Source: R-RK-3 sp963842775 | GTDB taxonomy: Bacteria > Pseudomonadota > Alphaproteobacteria > Rhizobiales > Rhodomicrobiaceae | DNA length: 64,000 nucleotides | Assembly: GCA_963842775.1 (NCBI GenBank) | Contig: CAWJHQ010000016.1 | Span: 670,777-734,776, forward strand | Reading direction: 5' to 3' | In this document: positions 35,807 to 44,429 of the stretch, piece by piece | How positions within the stretch are numbered: position 1 is the stretch's first letter | Layout: every line of letters begins with the position of its first letter | Made by a program: the position numbers and the translations under genes | The notes under the pieces: model-generated | The model's input: only the letters and a program-made list of their open reading frames with translations | Database searches by the model: none | What the model was told of the DNA's origin: nothing

Positions 35807-36487
35807 CTATCGGTAGTCTCTCCCTCCTTTTGGCGGCATGCGCGGCTGCTGGCGCGCGCCCTGCTGCGGAGGCATGCGCTGCTGCTGCGGATATGGTTGC
35901 GGCGCGGGCAGCGCCAGCGGGGCGCGTCTGGCCTGCCGTTTGCGCCGGCGCATCTCCATCTCGTACTCAGCCGCCAAAGCGTCTATCTCTCTCACCTCTC
36001 TCCACAGCACGGTGGCGCAGGCGAGAGCGAACAAGTTGATGCCGATATAGGTCGAGCCGGTCGGGACATTGCGCGTGACCTGCTGGAATACCGAACTCCA
36101 GCCGAGCGACCAGTACACGGACATGTCCGTAGTGTTCGGCTGGCTCATAAGGAGCAGCGTGACGTTGATGCGGTCATCCATCAGCATGACGAGCCCCCAG
36201 CCCGTGACCACCAGCGCCGGCAGGAGCAGAATGTGATGGACGAGCGACAGGACGAAACCGAGGCGCGTCTGCTGCAACATCAGGATCGCACCGGCAAGGC
36301 CAAGGAGCTGCACCAGCAGGAACAGGCCGACGAGGATCATGTTCCGGCCGAAGGGCATATCGGTGAGGATCCGAGGATCGACCCCCCACAGATTGAACCC
36401 GGCGCTCAAAATCTGAACGTAAGCAATGATATGCCAGATGATAATCGCCACTCCGTCCCCCAGCCTCATGGCTTGCGGGCAGGACAT
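35807..36487 (-). CDS. hypothetical four-helix membrane protein
   Basis: A 226-residue protein from ATG 36487. Hydrophobic segments: GVAIIIWHIIAYVQIL, MILVGLFLLVQLLGLAGAIL, FVLSLVHHILLLPALVVTGW and the late GINLFALACATVLW. The C-terminal 55 cytoplasmic residues are Arg/Pro/Gln-rich (APQPYPQQQRMPPQQG). No conserved domain is recognised. The longer frame reaching 36730 lacks membrane-protein character at its start. A conserved-looking loop (DDRINVTLLLMSQPNTTDM) sits between segments 3 and 4. Confidence 0.65.
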   Translation of the reverse strand: MSCPQAMRLGDGVAIIIWHIIAYVQILSAGFNLWGVDPRILTDMPFGRNMILVGLFLLVQLLGLAGAILMLQQTRLGFVLSLVHHILLLPALVVTGWGLVMLMDDRINVTLLLMSQPNTTDMSVYWSLGWSSVFQQVTRNVPTGSTYIGINLFALACATVLWREVREIDALAAEYEMEMRRRKRQARRAPLALPAPQPYPQQQRMPPQQGARQQPRMPPKGGRDYR

Positions 36488-36853
36488 TAGGGCGTAATCT
36501 TGGCGCGAAAGCGTCTTGCCGCGTCCCGTTGCAGGGAAAAATGGGGTAGCGTTAAGAGGTGCGCGTTGTAGGTCGCGATCATGGCGCAGCGCGTGGCGGT
36601 CGAGGGGATCGGTCCGTCCACGGCCTTGCCGCTGATCCCGAAGGCGCACCGCTCGATGAGGAGACGGCAGACCTCCGAAGGCGACACCGGCGTCCAAGCC
36701 TCTGCCTCGTATCGCACGTTCGCTCGGCATCTATTCCGAAGCCGCACCTGCCGCGCTACGGCACGTGCTTCTCCGCCAATTCACGCATTTGCCGGCCGAG
36801 CCGGCGCGCGGGCGCAGTGCTTCGCCATCCAGCGCTAGCTTCGCCATCCAGCA
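36488..36853. other. gap with only a doubtful 86-residue frame
   Basis: A minus-strand frame from 36747 ends at 36487, its stop overlapping the start of the membrane-protein gene (TAATG). It has no ribosome site or recognisable fold (EAWTPVSPSEVCRLLIERC). Plus-strand frames overlap it. I do not call a gene here. Confidence 0.4.
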
Positions 36854-36858
36854 CTAGC
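36821..36858. repeat. 19-bp tandem duplication at the amtB stop
   Basis: TTCGCCATCCAGCGCTAGC is followed directly by TTCGCCATCCAGCACTAGC. The second unit contains the amtB stop codon (36854-36856), so the duplication created a second copy of the gene's 3' end. Confidence 0.8.
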
Positions 36859-38188
36859 TATGAATCGACTCACCGTGCTGGGTAATGTCGAGCCCTTCGA
36901 TTTCGGCCTGGTTGGAGACGCGCAAGGGAATGAAAAAGCCCACCAGCTTCAGCAGCACGAAGGTCATGACGCCGCACCAGAGAATGGTGACGACACAGCC
37001 GTAAAATTGAATGAGAAGTTGCCCGGGATTGCCTTCGAGGAGGCCTGGAAATCCACTTGGCGTGTCCGGCCCGGTGGACAGACTCGCGGTTGCAAACACT
37101 CCGCACAGCATCGTTCCGAGAAAGCCGCCCGCACCGTGCACGCCGAATACATCGAGGGAATCATCGTAGCCGAGCCGCTTCTTGAGGATCGTCGAAGCGT
37201 AAAAGCAAACGCCGCCTGCGAGGATGCCGATCAGAACGGCATGCCAGGGCAGCACAAAGCCCGAAGCCGCGGTGATCGTGCCGAGACCGGCCACTGCGCC
37301 TGAAATCACCCCCAGAACCGACGGCCTTTCACGCGTATACCATTCCAGCGCCATCCAGGTCAGGGCGCCCGCACTTGCGGCAAGATGCGTCGCCACGATC
37401 GCCATGGCGGCGCGCGAGTTGGCCCCATAGGCCGAGCCGCCATTGAAGCCGAGCCAGCCGACCCAGAGGAGCCCGGTGCCGATCACCGCCATCGACAAAT
37501 CATACGGCGCCAGATTTTCGCTGCCATAGCCGCGCCGTTTGCCAAGCACCAGCGCTGCGACCAGCCCTGCGACGCCGGCATTGATGTGCACGACCGTGCC
37601 ACCGGCAAAATCGAGCAGGCCGGCGCTGCCAAGAAAGCCTCCGCCCCAGACCCAGTGCGCGATGGGCACGTAGACGAAAAGCAGCCAAAGGGCGGAAAAC
37701 CAAAGAAATGCCGAAAACCGCATCCGCTCGGCAACGGCGCCCGCCACCAGCGCTACGGTGATGACCGCGAAGGTCATCTGATAGATCATGAACAGGCTCT
37801 CGGGGATTGTCTTTGCGAATGGGCTGACGCTATCGATGCCGATGCCGGACAGGAAGAGCGGCGTGAAAGATCCGATGAAGCGCCCGTCTCCGGTAAATGC
37901 GAGGGCGTATCCGATGACCATCCACAGGAGTGACACGAGCCCCACAACCGCAAAGGTTTGAGCCATGGTGGCCAGAACATTCTTCTTGCGCACCATGCCG
38001 CAATAGAAGAGCGCAAGCCCCGGGATCGACATCATCAGAACGATGCCGGTTGCAACGAGCATCCAGGCCGTATCGGCCCCGTCGAATTTGGCAGGCTGGG
38101 CAAAGACCGGTGTCGTGTTCAGCGCAAGCAGAATTGCGCAGATGGCGCCGCGCCCGAGAGGACGCCCCAAGCCCAACAACGTCATCAC
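36854..38188 (-). CDS. amtB: ammonium transporter AmtB
   Basis: A 444-residue protein with a signal-like first helix (ending TTPVFAQ) and eleven membrane segments. Typical Amt blocks include DTAWMLVATGIVLMMSIPGL, FYCGMVRKKNVL, AVAERMRFSAFLWF, DFAGGTVVHINAGVAGLVAA (pore His), LLWVGWLGFNGGSA and GVHGAGGFLGTMLCGVFA (second pore His). It conducts ammonium and docks GlnK on its cytoplasmic face. It lies 29 bases downstream of glnK in the usual glnK-amtB order, so the pair should be nitrogen-regulated. Confidence 0.93.
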   Translation of the reverse strand: MMTLLGLGRPLGRGAICAILLALNTTPVFAQPAKFDGADTAWMLVATGIVLMMSIPGLALFYCGMVRKKNVLATMAQTFAVVGLVSLLWMVIGYALAFTGDGRFIGSFTPLFLSGIGIDSVSPFAKTIPESLFMIYQMTFAVITVALVAGAVAERMRFSAFLWFSALWLLFVYVPIAHWVWGGGFLGSAGLLDFAGGTVVHINAGVAGLVAALVLGKRRGYGSENLAPYDLSMAVIGTGLLWVGWLGFNGGSAYGANSRAAMAIVATHLAASAGALTWMALEWYTRERPSVLGVISGAVAGLGTITAASGFVLPWHAVLIGILAGGVCFYASTILKKRLGYDDSLDVFGVHGAGGFLGTMLCGVFATASLSTGPDTPSGFPGLLEGNPGQLLIQFYGCVVTILWCGVMTFVLLKLVGFFIPLRVSNQAEIEGLDITQHGESIHS

Positions 38189-38217
38189 GTCCCCCCAGCT
38201 CCCCTGTTACAGGCCGC

Positions 38218-38556
38218 TCATAGAGCGTCCTCGTCGCTCTCGCCCGTCCTAATGCGAAGCGCGTGCTCGACCGTGGTGACAAAGATCTTGCCGTCGCCGA
38301 TCTCGCCTGTGCGGGCAGATTCGGCGATGACCTCTTCTACGCGGTCGGCAAGCTCCGATGGAACGACGATCTCCAGCTTTATCTTCGGTACGAAGTGAAC
38401 CTGATATTCGGCGCCCCGATAGATCTCGGTATGCCCCTTCTGGCGCCCGTAGCCCTTTACCTCGCTGACCATCATCCCGTTCACGCCGGCGTCGGACAGC
38501 GCCTGACGCACTTCGTCGAGCTTGAAAGGTTTGATGATTGCTATGATGAGCTTCAT
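38218..38556 (-). CDS. glnK: PII nitrogen regulatory protein GlnK
   Basis: A 112-residue protein starting MKLIIAIIKPFKLDEVR at 38556. The T-loop contains YRGAEYQVHFVPK with uridylylation site Tyr51, and the B- and C-loops read ARTGEIGDGKIFV and VEHALRIRTGE. It binds ATP/ADP and 2-oxoglutarate, and when not uridylylated closes AmtB. I looked for a sigma-54 promoter upstream (38557-38812) and found none with correct spacing. Confidence 0.94.
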   Translation of the reverse strand: MKLIIAIIKPFKLDEVRQALSDAGVNGMMVSEVKGYGRQKGHTEIYRGAEYQVHFVPKIKLEIVVPSELADRVEEVIAESARTGEIGDGKIFVTTVEHALRIRTGESDEDAL

Positions 38557-38812
38557 GGGTAGACCTGCTTTATCGGACAGGATGGCTTGCGCGTTTCGTG
38601 TGCTTCTGCACAAAGCTTAATCCAAAAAATCGGGTTTTCATGCGCAAAAAATAGACACATAGAAGAAAAATTAGGCATGCGGCCTGCCGCATCTCACAGA
38701 ATGAGCGCTGAGGCAGTCCGGTTGTTCAACGGAGCTGGTTCAGCGGTCATTAATCAGGCTCAAGGGTTAATAATATCCAAAGCATCGCAATGCCCGGCAG
38801 TTGGAGCCTCAA

Positions 38813-39106
38813 ATGTCCTGGCAAGACCAAATAGCCTACGTGATTCCTGTGGCGATGGGTCTGTGTGCAGGAATGATTTCCTTCTATGTCAGCCGCGGCC
38901 GGGCTTGGCGGTGGGGATTCATCGGTTATCTTGCAGGCGTTCTCGCCGGCGCCTTTGCCATAGCGATCGCAGCGATACTCATTCCTGAACGCGAAGCCTA
39001 TATCCAACTTGGTGTATTGACAATATTCGGAGGCGGTCTGCTGGTGCTTGTTACGCCCGCGATAGGCGCCATTGCAGGCCTGCTGCTCCCGTCGAAGCGC
39101 GACTGA
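38813..39106 (+). CDS. small three-helix membrane protein
   Basis: A 97-residue protein from ATG 38813, preceded by TTGGAG. Three hydrophobic segments (AYVIPVAMGLCAGMISFYV; GFIGYLAGVLAGAFAIAIAA; GVLTIFGGGLLVLVTPAIGA) are joined by short basic or acidic loops (SRGRAWRW; PEREAY). No family is recognised. It is divergent from glnK. Confidence 0.6.
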   Translation: MSWQDQIAYVIPVAMGLCAGMISFYVSRGRAWRWGFIGYLAGVLAGAFAIAIAAILIPEREAYIQLGVLTIFGGGLLVLVTPAIGAIAGLLLPSKRD

Positions 39107-39309
39107 GGCCTCCATTTGGCGCTCGAAATCATCAGGCGGGATTATCTTCTTGATATGATTAGCCAGACCTGCTGATGCCCGATCAAGAAGCCCCGCCATC
39201 GTCCCCTGTGGGAAACGATGCACACTGAATACCCGCCGCTTGTGAGGCGATCCGAACCACTTTAATAAAATTAGGAAATTTTCAGTGCACCTCCTGATCA
39301 GGTATCGAC

Positions 39310-40113
39310 ATGACGACCAAAATCGTTGCGCCATCTATCAAGCTCAAAGCTTTCAATTGCCCAAGGTGTGGAGCATTGGCAGATCAGAGTTGGTTCAAAA
39401 TATTGGGCGACTCCGTAAAGGAGACCCCTTTCGTCCAAGATAGCGCGTTCACGGAGCATATTAAGTCTCTGCCCGCAGGCGAAGGCAAGATGAAAGCGAT
39501 GCATGAGAAGTTTGTTTCCCATGCGGAAAAGGCCATGACGGGCGAGATTTTTTTCAAAGATGAAAGCAGTGAATACGCCTATCCACTCGAAAATCTATTT
39601 ATGAGCCAATGCCGAAGCTGCAAAGATCTCACGCTTTGGCATCATGACACAATTCTCTATCCACTGGCACAGTATGAGATTCAGCCCAACGAGGACCTAT
39701 CTGACGACATAAAGGCAGACTTCAATGAGGCGCGCACGATCCTCGATCTCTCGCCTCGCGGTGCAGCGGCTCTCCTCCGCCTGTGCATTCAGAAGCTTTG
39801 CAAGCACCTGGGGCAACCAGGCAAAAACATCAACGATGATATCGCCGCACTCGTTGCGGCCGGACTCGATCCGAAAATCCAAAGAGCGCTCGATATTGTG
39901 CGGGTGATTGGGAATGAATGTGTTCACCCCGGCACCATGGATTTGAAGGATGATCGCGAGACAGCGGCCAAGCTATTTCAGCTGGTCAACCGTATCGCTT
40001 ACGACATGATCACACATCCGAAGGAAGTTGATGCGCTGTACAACGCACTGCCGGCGGACAAACTCGACGGGATTAATAAGCGCGACGCCAAGGCGAGCTT
40101 GGTCGCGCCATAG
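39310..40113 (+). CDS. DUF4145 domain protein with N-terminal zinc ribbon
   Basis: A 267-residue protein. The N-terminus has FNCPRCGALAD and a second pair SQCRSCKDLTLW about 85 residues later, together a zinc ribbon. The C-terminal ~130 residues are a DUF4145 domain (RTILDLSPRGAAALLRLCIQ, RALDIVRVIGNECVHPGTMD, ETAAKLFQLVNRIAYDMI), a HEPN-like helical fold often found beside restriction or other defence genes. Here it is alone next to a tRNA gene. Lower GC than its neighbours suggests recent acquisition. The role is unknown. Confidence 0.8.
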   Translation: MTTKIVAPSIKLKAFNCPRCGALADQSWFKILGDSVKETPFVQDSAFTEHIKSLPAGEGKMKAMHEKFVSHAEKAMTGEIFFKDESSEYAYPLENLFMSQCRSCKDLTLWHHDTILYPLAQYEIQPNEDLSDDIKADFNEARTILDLSPRGAAALLRLCIQKLCKHLGQPGKNINDDIAALVAAGLDPKIQRALDIVRVIGNECVHPGTMDLKDDRETAAKLFQLVNRIAYDMITHPKEVDALYNALPADKLDGINKRDAKASLVAP

Positions 40114-40238
40114 ATAAGACAGGCGCGGTACCATCTAAATGGGTGAGTTGTCTAAGGAGTTTTCTGCGGCACGATTGCCCGCGAGCTGCCCATCGACTTT
40201 TTAGCCAAGGGAGGCGAGGTGCAATCTATTGAAAAATA

Positions 40239-40314
40239 TGGTGGAGCCAGACGGGATCGAACCGACGACCTCGTGAATGCCATTCACGCGCTCTCCCAAC
40301 TGAGCTATGGCCCC
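40239..40314 (-). tRNA. tRNA-Ala (anticodon GGC)
   Basis: On the minus strand the 76-base sequence GGGGCCATAGCTCAG ... GGCTCCACCA folds as a cloverleaf: acceptor stem GGGGCCA/TGGCTCC, D-arm GCTCAGTTGGGAGAGC, anticodon arm CGTGAATGGCATTCACG with loop TGGCATT (anticodon GGC), T-arm GTCGGTTCGATCCCGTC. CCA is encoded. It could serve as an integration site, but no integrase is seen. Confidence 0.95.
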
Positions 40315-40443
40315 TGATGAGTGTGATGTCTTATGCTTTTCACCGCCCCGGATCAAGAGGAACGTCGCGAAACCAGCGTTATTCGGCATTGGCGCGGGCC
40401 AGCGTATTGCGCATAGTGTGAGCGAACCAAATTCGAGGACCTC

Positions 40444-41366
40444 ATGCATAAGCTTGCCGGAATTTTCGCCGCCGCCGCCACGCCTCTCAAGCCGATCTGA
40501 GCATCGATACCGAAAGGCTTGTCCGCCATTGCCGCTGGCTGCTGGACGAGGGCGGCTGCGACGGCGTGAATCTGCTCGGCACGACCGGCGAGGCGACGTC
40601 CTTTTCCGTGGAGCAGCGCCTCGACGCCATGCGGACCATCGCCGAATCGGGCCTGCCGATGAGCCGGTTCATGGTCGGCACCGGCGCTGCGGCGCTGCGT
40701 GACGCGGTGACGCTGACCAAGGCGGCGCGCGAGCTGAAATTCTCCGGCGCGCTGCTGCTGCCGCCTTTCTACTACAAGAATATCGCCGAAGACGCGCTCG
40801 AGGCTTATGTCGCCACGGTGATCGAAGAGGCGTGCGGCGGGGATTTCGGTCTTTACCTCTACCACATCCCGCAATTCTCGGCGGTTCCCTATCCGGTCGC
40901 GCTGGTGGAGCGTCTGGCAAAGCGCTTCCCCGATACGCTTGCCGGCATCAAGGATTCGAGCGGCGATATCGAGCACAGCGTCATGCTGGCGGAGCGTCTC
41001 CCTTCGCTCGCGGTCTTCCCCGGAGCGGAGACGATCCTGGGCCTGAAGCCGCAGGTGAAGTTCGCCGGCTGCATTTCGGCGACGACCAACGTCACCGGTT
41101 CGTTCACCTCGCGCGGCTGGAAGGAACGCGGCACCGAGGAAGGCGCGCGCGCCATGGCCGCCGCCGCGGCGATCCGCGCGACGCTGTCGGAATTTCCGCT
41201 GATTTCGGCCGTCAAATGGGCACTGGCGGAATTGCAGAACGACCAGGAATGGCGGCGCGTGCATCCTCCGCTTTCGGCGTTGCCGGAGACGGAGTGGCTG
41301 CGGCTGCGCGCCAAGCTTGCCGAGAGCGAACTGTTCAAGTCCGATCTTCATGCGCTGAACATTTGA
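40444..41366 (+). CDS. dihydrodipicolinate synthase / N-acetylneuraminate lyase family protein, one frameshift
   Basis: Starts MHKLAGIFAAAATPLK at 40444. After 18 residues the frame hits a stop, but a one-base deletion near 40490 explains this; the family reading continues DLSIDTERLVRHCRWLLDEG. Motifs: GVNLLGTTGEATSFS, LYLYHIPQFSAVPYP (catalytic Tyr) and LAGIKDSSGDIEHS (Schiff-base Lys). The total of about 307 residues fits. The DapA superfamily cleaves or condenses 2-keto acids; this member is likely a catabolic aldolase (for example of 2-keto-3-deoxy acids) rather than the lysine-pathway enzyme. No operon partner. Confidence 0.82.
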
Positions 41367-41581
41367 CGGCATCGCCCGGCGTTCGCCGCCGGACGACATC
41401 ACCGGCGCCCACGACCTCGTCGAACACGGCGGCGGCGTGGAATCGGCGGAGCATGATTCGTTCGCGGCTCTTTACCTATCGGGTAATTTCCGCGCCATAT
41501 CCCACGCCGTTATTTTACCTAGATTGACGGGCAGTAGGTTGCGACCTCATTCGCTTACGCACGGTCGGGGGGCGGCGCGTG

Positions 41582-42055
41582 ATGCCTATTTTCTTACTGC
41601 TTGCGGTGCTGTTGATCATCATCGCCTTTTTTCTGTTGCAGCGCCCACAGCGTGCGCCGCGCCTGCCGCACAATGTCGGCGATTGGGGAGCGGCCGGCAG
41701 CGACGATCCGCGCGTGGCCGTGGCTGCCATGATGTACTCGGTGGCGACCGAGGATGGGCCGCTGACCCCCGAAGAAGAACGGCACATTCTCTTGCTCCTC
41801 AACACCAAAATCGGCCTTGAGGATGATGTGGCGCGAAGCTGCCTGATCGGCGGCAGGCGCATCGCCAGATATCTCCGCGGAGACCTCAATTCACGCCTGC
41901 ATCAGCTCCTGGGTCCGATCGAGCGGAAATGCGGCCCGACGGAAAAGCAGGATGTGCTGGACATGTTGAATGCCGTCGCAGGCAGGAGCGCCGAGCATTT
42001 GGGCGCCGTGCGCGAAGGTCTTGGGCGCGTGTCGTCTTCGCTCCTGCAAGGTTAG
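41582..42055 (+). CDS. membrane-anchored TerB-like protein
   Basis: A 157-residue protein. The N-terminal segment MPIFLLLAVLLIIIAFFLLQ is a membrane anchor, followed by a basic/Pro linker (RPQRAPRLP). Residues 45-140 resemble a TerB/DjlA-type helical domain: VAAMMYSVATEDGPLTPEEE, then LHQLLGPIERKCGPTEKQDV. TerB domains bind metal in tellurite-resistance and related stress systems. No ter genes are nearby. GTG 41579 is directly before ATG 41582 and could also start translation. Confidence 0.65.
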   Translation: MPIFLLLAVLLIIIAFFLLQRPQRAPRLPHNVGDWGAAGSDDPRVAVAAMMYSVATEDGPLTPEEERHILLLLNTKIGLEDDVARSCLIGGRRIARYLRGDLNSRLHQLLGPIERKCGPTEKQDVLDMLNAVAGRSAEHLGAVREGLGRVSSSLLQG

Positions 42056-42154
42056 AGCGTTTTCTAACCAAGTGGATACCGGTTTGCGTCGTAAAAATGC
42101 GACCAAACGAAGATGAAGCCCCATTTCCAATTCAATCGAAACGGAAAATGCTCT
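42054..42154 (+). repeat. intergenic palindromic repeat (RIME-like), copy 3
   Basis: GAGCGTTTTCTAACCAAGTG, GATACCGGTTTGCGTCGTAA, GCGACCAAACGAAGATGAAG and CCATTTCCAATTCAATCGAA follow copy 1 (13464-13565) in order. It starts at the stop codon of the TerB-like gene and ends about 55 bases before the next gene. Confidence 0.75.
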
Positions 42155-42208
42155 GGCGAACAGTCCCCAGGCAGGCTGGCGCGAAATAGGCGCGCCGGCG
42201 GGAGGACA

Positions 42209-43105
42209 ATGATGATCGTATCATATAGTCGCCGCGAGCCGCCCGTGCCGGTGGAAGCATTGGATCGCCTCGAACGGCGGATAGGTATGACGCTTCCCGC
42301 CGTCTATCGGGATTACCTCCTGGCGCAGGATGGCGGACGGCTTTCCGACAATTCCGAGGCGCTCAAAACCATATTCGGGCTCGGCAAACTGCCCAAATGG
42401 ACAAGCCTGTGGGAGGTGCTGAAGGTCTACGCCGGCCGCCTTCCGCCGTGGCTGCTTCCGGTCGCCGACGACGAGTACGGCAATCTGTTCGCCATATCGC
42501 TGCGGCATGAGGATCCGGGTTCGGTCTGGTTCTGGGACCATGAGGAAGAGGGCGACGAGGACGAGCCGCCGACCGAGGACAACATCAGGCCGCTGGCGCC
42601 TGACTGGGTTGCGTTCCTCAATTCGCTGGAGCCGGTGGCTTCACCGCCGGATGACGACATCGTCGAAGCATGTATCTCGGGCGATCTGGCTGGCGTGAAG
42701 AGCTTCGTGGCGGCCGGCGGAGATGTGAACAGCACGGGCCAGTATGGCCAAGCATTGATCGAGGCGGCAGCCGGGGCCGGGCAAAACGCGGTCGTGCGCC
42801 TGCTCATTGAAAGCGGGGCCGATATGGGCCAGGCACTGTTTCACGCCGCCCGGAACGGTCGCGCCGAGACGGTTGAGGCCCTCATCTCGCAAGGTGCAGT
42901 CGTCGATCAGCTCTTTGACGATCGCGGTGATACCCCGCTGATGACGGCCGCCGCCTTCGGCCATTATGACACTGTCGAGGTTCTGTTGAAGCATGGGGCC
43001 AACGTAAACGCCCGCAACAAATATGAGCAGACTGCGGCCCAGCAAGCGGGCTGGGCCGATCATGACGACATCATCGAGCTGCTCAGGAAGGCGGGCGCGG
43101 AATAG
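42209..43105 (+). CDS. SUKH (SMI1/KNR4) domain fused to ankyrin repeats
   Basis: A 298-residue protein from ATG 42209, preceded by GGAGGA. Residues 10-138 form a SUKH fold: LDRLERRIGMTLPAVYRDYL, LLPVADDEYGNLFAISLRHE, GSVWFWDHEEEGDEDE, DWVAFLNSL. Residues 147-297 carry about four ankyrin repeats (EACISGDLAGVKSFVAAGGD; GDTPLMTAAAFGHYDTVEVL; HGANVNARNKYEQTAAQQAG). SUKH proteins are typical immunity proteins of contact-dependent or polymorphic toxin systems, and ankyrin immunity domains are also known. No toxin gene is adjacent. It may be an orphan immunity or regulatory protein. Confidence 0.8.
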   Translation: MMIVSYSRREPPVPVEALDRLERRIGMTLPAVYRDYLLAQDGGRLSDNSEALKTIFGLGKLPKWTSLWEVLKVYAGRLPPWLLPVADDEYGNLFAISLRHEDPGSVWFWDHEEEGDEDEPPTEDNIRPLAPDWVAFLNSLEPVASPPDDDIVEACISGDLAGVKSFVAAGGDVNSTGQYGQALIEAAAGAGQNAVVRLLIESGADMGQALFHAARNGRAETVEALISQGAVVDQLFDDRGDTPLMTAAAFGHYDTVEVLLKHGANVNARNKYEQTAAQQAGWADHDDIIELLRKAGAE

Positions 43106-43142
43106 GTCCAATGCGCGCCTTTACGTCTCGATGGGACGCGGT

Positions 43143-44429
43143 CTAACCGGAGGCGGTGCGAACGCCACGCCAGGCAAGTTTGGCGGCACCGACGGCCGCC
43201 TGCAACGCCTCTGCGTCTGCCATGGGAACGCCGAGCAGCCGATGGCGGATCAACGTCCAGGCGCGGTTCACGGCTCCGCCGCCGACCGTCCTGACGCTGC
43301 GCAGCGGCGTGGCGCCAAGCTGGTTCAGCCGCGCATAGCCGAGCGCCTCGATCGCGGCAATCCCTTCCAAAAGCCCCTGCAGGAATACATGATCTTCCGC
43401 CGGACGCGGCGACATGCGGGGCGCGAGCAGCGGATCGCTGACCGGAAAGCGCTCGCCAGGGCCTGGCAGCGGATAATAGTCGAGGCCGGTTGGCAGGTGC
43501 GGAACGAGCAGCGGCTCGAGCGCCGCCATCCGATCAGCCGAGAAAAAGGACGCCAGCGCCGCGCCGCCGCTATTCGACGCCCCGCCGGCAAGCCACGCAT
43601 CTCCGATCCGGTGGCTGTAGATCCCGAATTCGGGCGCGAAAACGGGTGTCTCCGACAAGAGCTTGATCGTCAATGTGGACCCGAGCGAGGTCACGCCGTC
43701 TCCCGGCTGCGTTGCCCCCGTGGCAAGAAAGGCCGCGCAGCCATCCGTTGCGCCCGCAATGATCGCCGCGCCGGCGGGGAGCTGAAGATCGCGTGCCATA
43801 TGGCTCGCCAGGATGCCCGTATTGCCGCCCACAGGGACAATCCGGGGAAGCAGCTTCGGATCGAGCCCGGCCGCCGCGATCCAGTCCGGCCAGCGGCGAG
43901 CGATGGGATCATATCCGGTCTTCAGGGCGTTGCTTTCATCCGAGATGCCGAAATCTCCGGAAAGACGTCCGGCGATCCAGTCGGCCTGATGCACGATCTT
44001 CCATAGACCGGGCATGTCCTTGAATTCGATGGCCCTCGCCAGCGGCGAGGTGGCGCCGAGCGCGGCGGTCTCTTTCGGTGCGAAAGCCGCCAGACCGCCG
44101 GCCGTGCCGGCCGCCGACGCGTCATTATAAAGCCGCGCTTGCGCAAGGGGCGTGCCGCCGCGATCGATCGGCAGGATCGTACCCGACGTTCCATCCACGG
44201 CGATCGCCACGACCGCCGACAGATCGCGTTTTCCCCGCAGCTCATGAAATGCGGCGAGCGTCGCCTGCCACCAGATCTCGGCATCCTGGCGGATCGACGC
44301 GCCGTCGCGGTCCGGTGGAGGAATGGGCGCACTCGCATCGGCGACCAGCGTGCCGTCTTCGTCCAGCGCCGCGATGCGGACACCCGACGTGCCGATGTCG
44401 ATGCCGAGTGCAATCTGCTTGCCGGTCAT
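43143..44429 (-). CDS. FGGY-family carbohydrate kinase (D-ribulokinase-like)
   Basis: A 428-residue protein. It starts ALGIDIGTSGVRIAALDEDG (phosphate-1 motif), with DGTSGTILPIDRGGTPL (sugar site), GATDGCAAFLATGATQPGDG, SLGSTLTIKLL (phosphate-2) and VRTVGGGAVNRAWTLIRHRL (adenosine motif). The ASNSGGAALASFF segment resembles D-ribulose/xylulose-type kinases of cyanobacteria and plants. It is the last gene of the polyol operon, overlapping the aldolase stop by four bases. It presumably phosphorylates a ketose or polyol intermediate; the exact substrate is unknown. Confidence 0.85.
   Translation of the reverse strand: MTGKQIALGIDIGTSGVRIAALDEDGTLVADASAPIPPPDRDGASIRQDAEIWWQATLAAFHELRGKRDLSAVVAIAVDGTSGTILPIDRGGTPLAQARLYNDASAAGTAGGLAAFAPKETAALGATSPLARAIEFKDMPGLWKIVHQADWIAGRLSGDFGISDESNALKTGYDPIARRWPDWIAAAGLDPKLLPRIVPVGGNTGILASHMARDLQLPAGAAIIAGATDGCAAFLATGATQPGDGVTSLGSTLTIKLLSETPVFAPEFGIYSHRIGDAWLAGGASNSGGAALASFFSADRMAALEPLLVPHLPTGLDYYPLPGPGERFPVSDPLLAPRMSPRPAEDHVFLQGLLEGIAAIEALGYARLNQLGATPLRSVRTVGGGAVNRAWTLIRHRLLGVPMADAEALQAAVGAAKLAWRGVRTASG

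Noticed and set aside
36487..36747. 86-residue minus-strand frame just upstream of the membrane-protein gene
   Set aside because: No ribosome site, no recognisable fold, Arg-rich like shadow frames. The TAATG overlap alone is too weak.
38557..38812. Sigma-54 promoter for glnK-amtB
   Set aside because: The only GG/GC pair found (in TGGATTAAGCTTTGTGC on the minus strand) has 12 instead of 10 intervening bases and lacks the TGGCAC consensus.
40239..40443. tRNA-Ala as the attachment site of a genomic island
   Set aside because: No integrase gene and no repeated 3' tRNA end are visible in the window. The AT-rich island lies 10 kb away.
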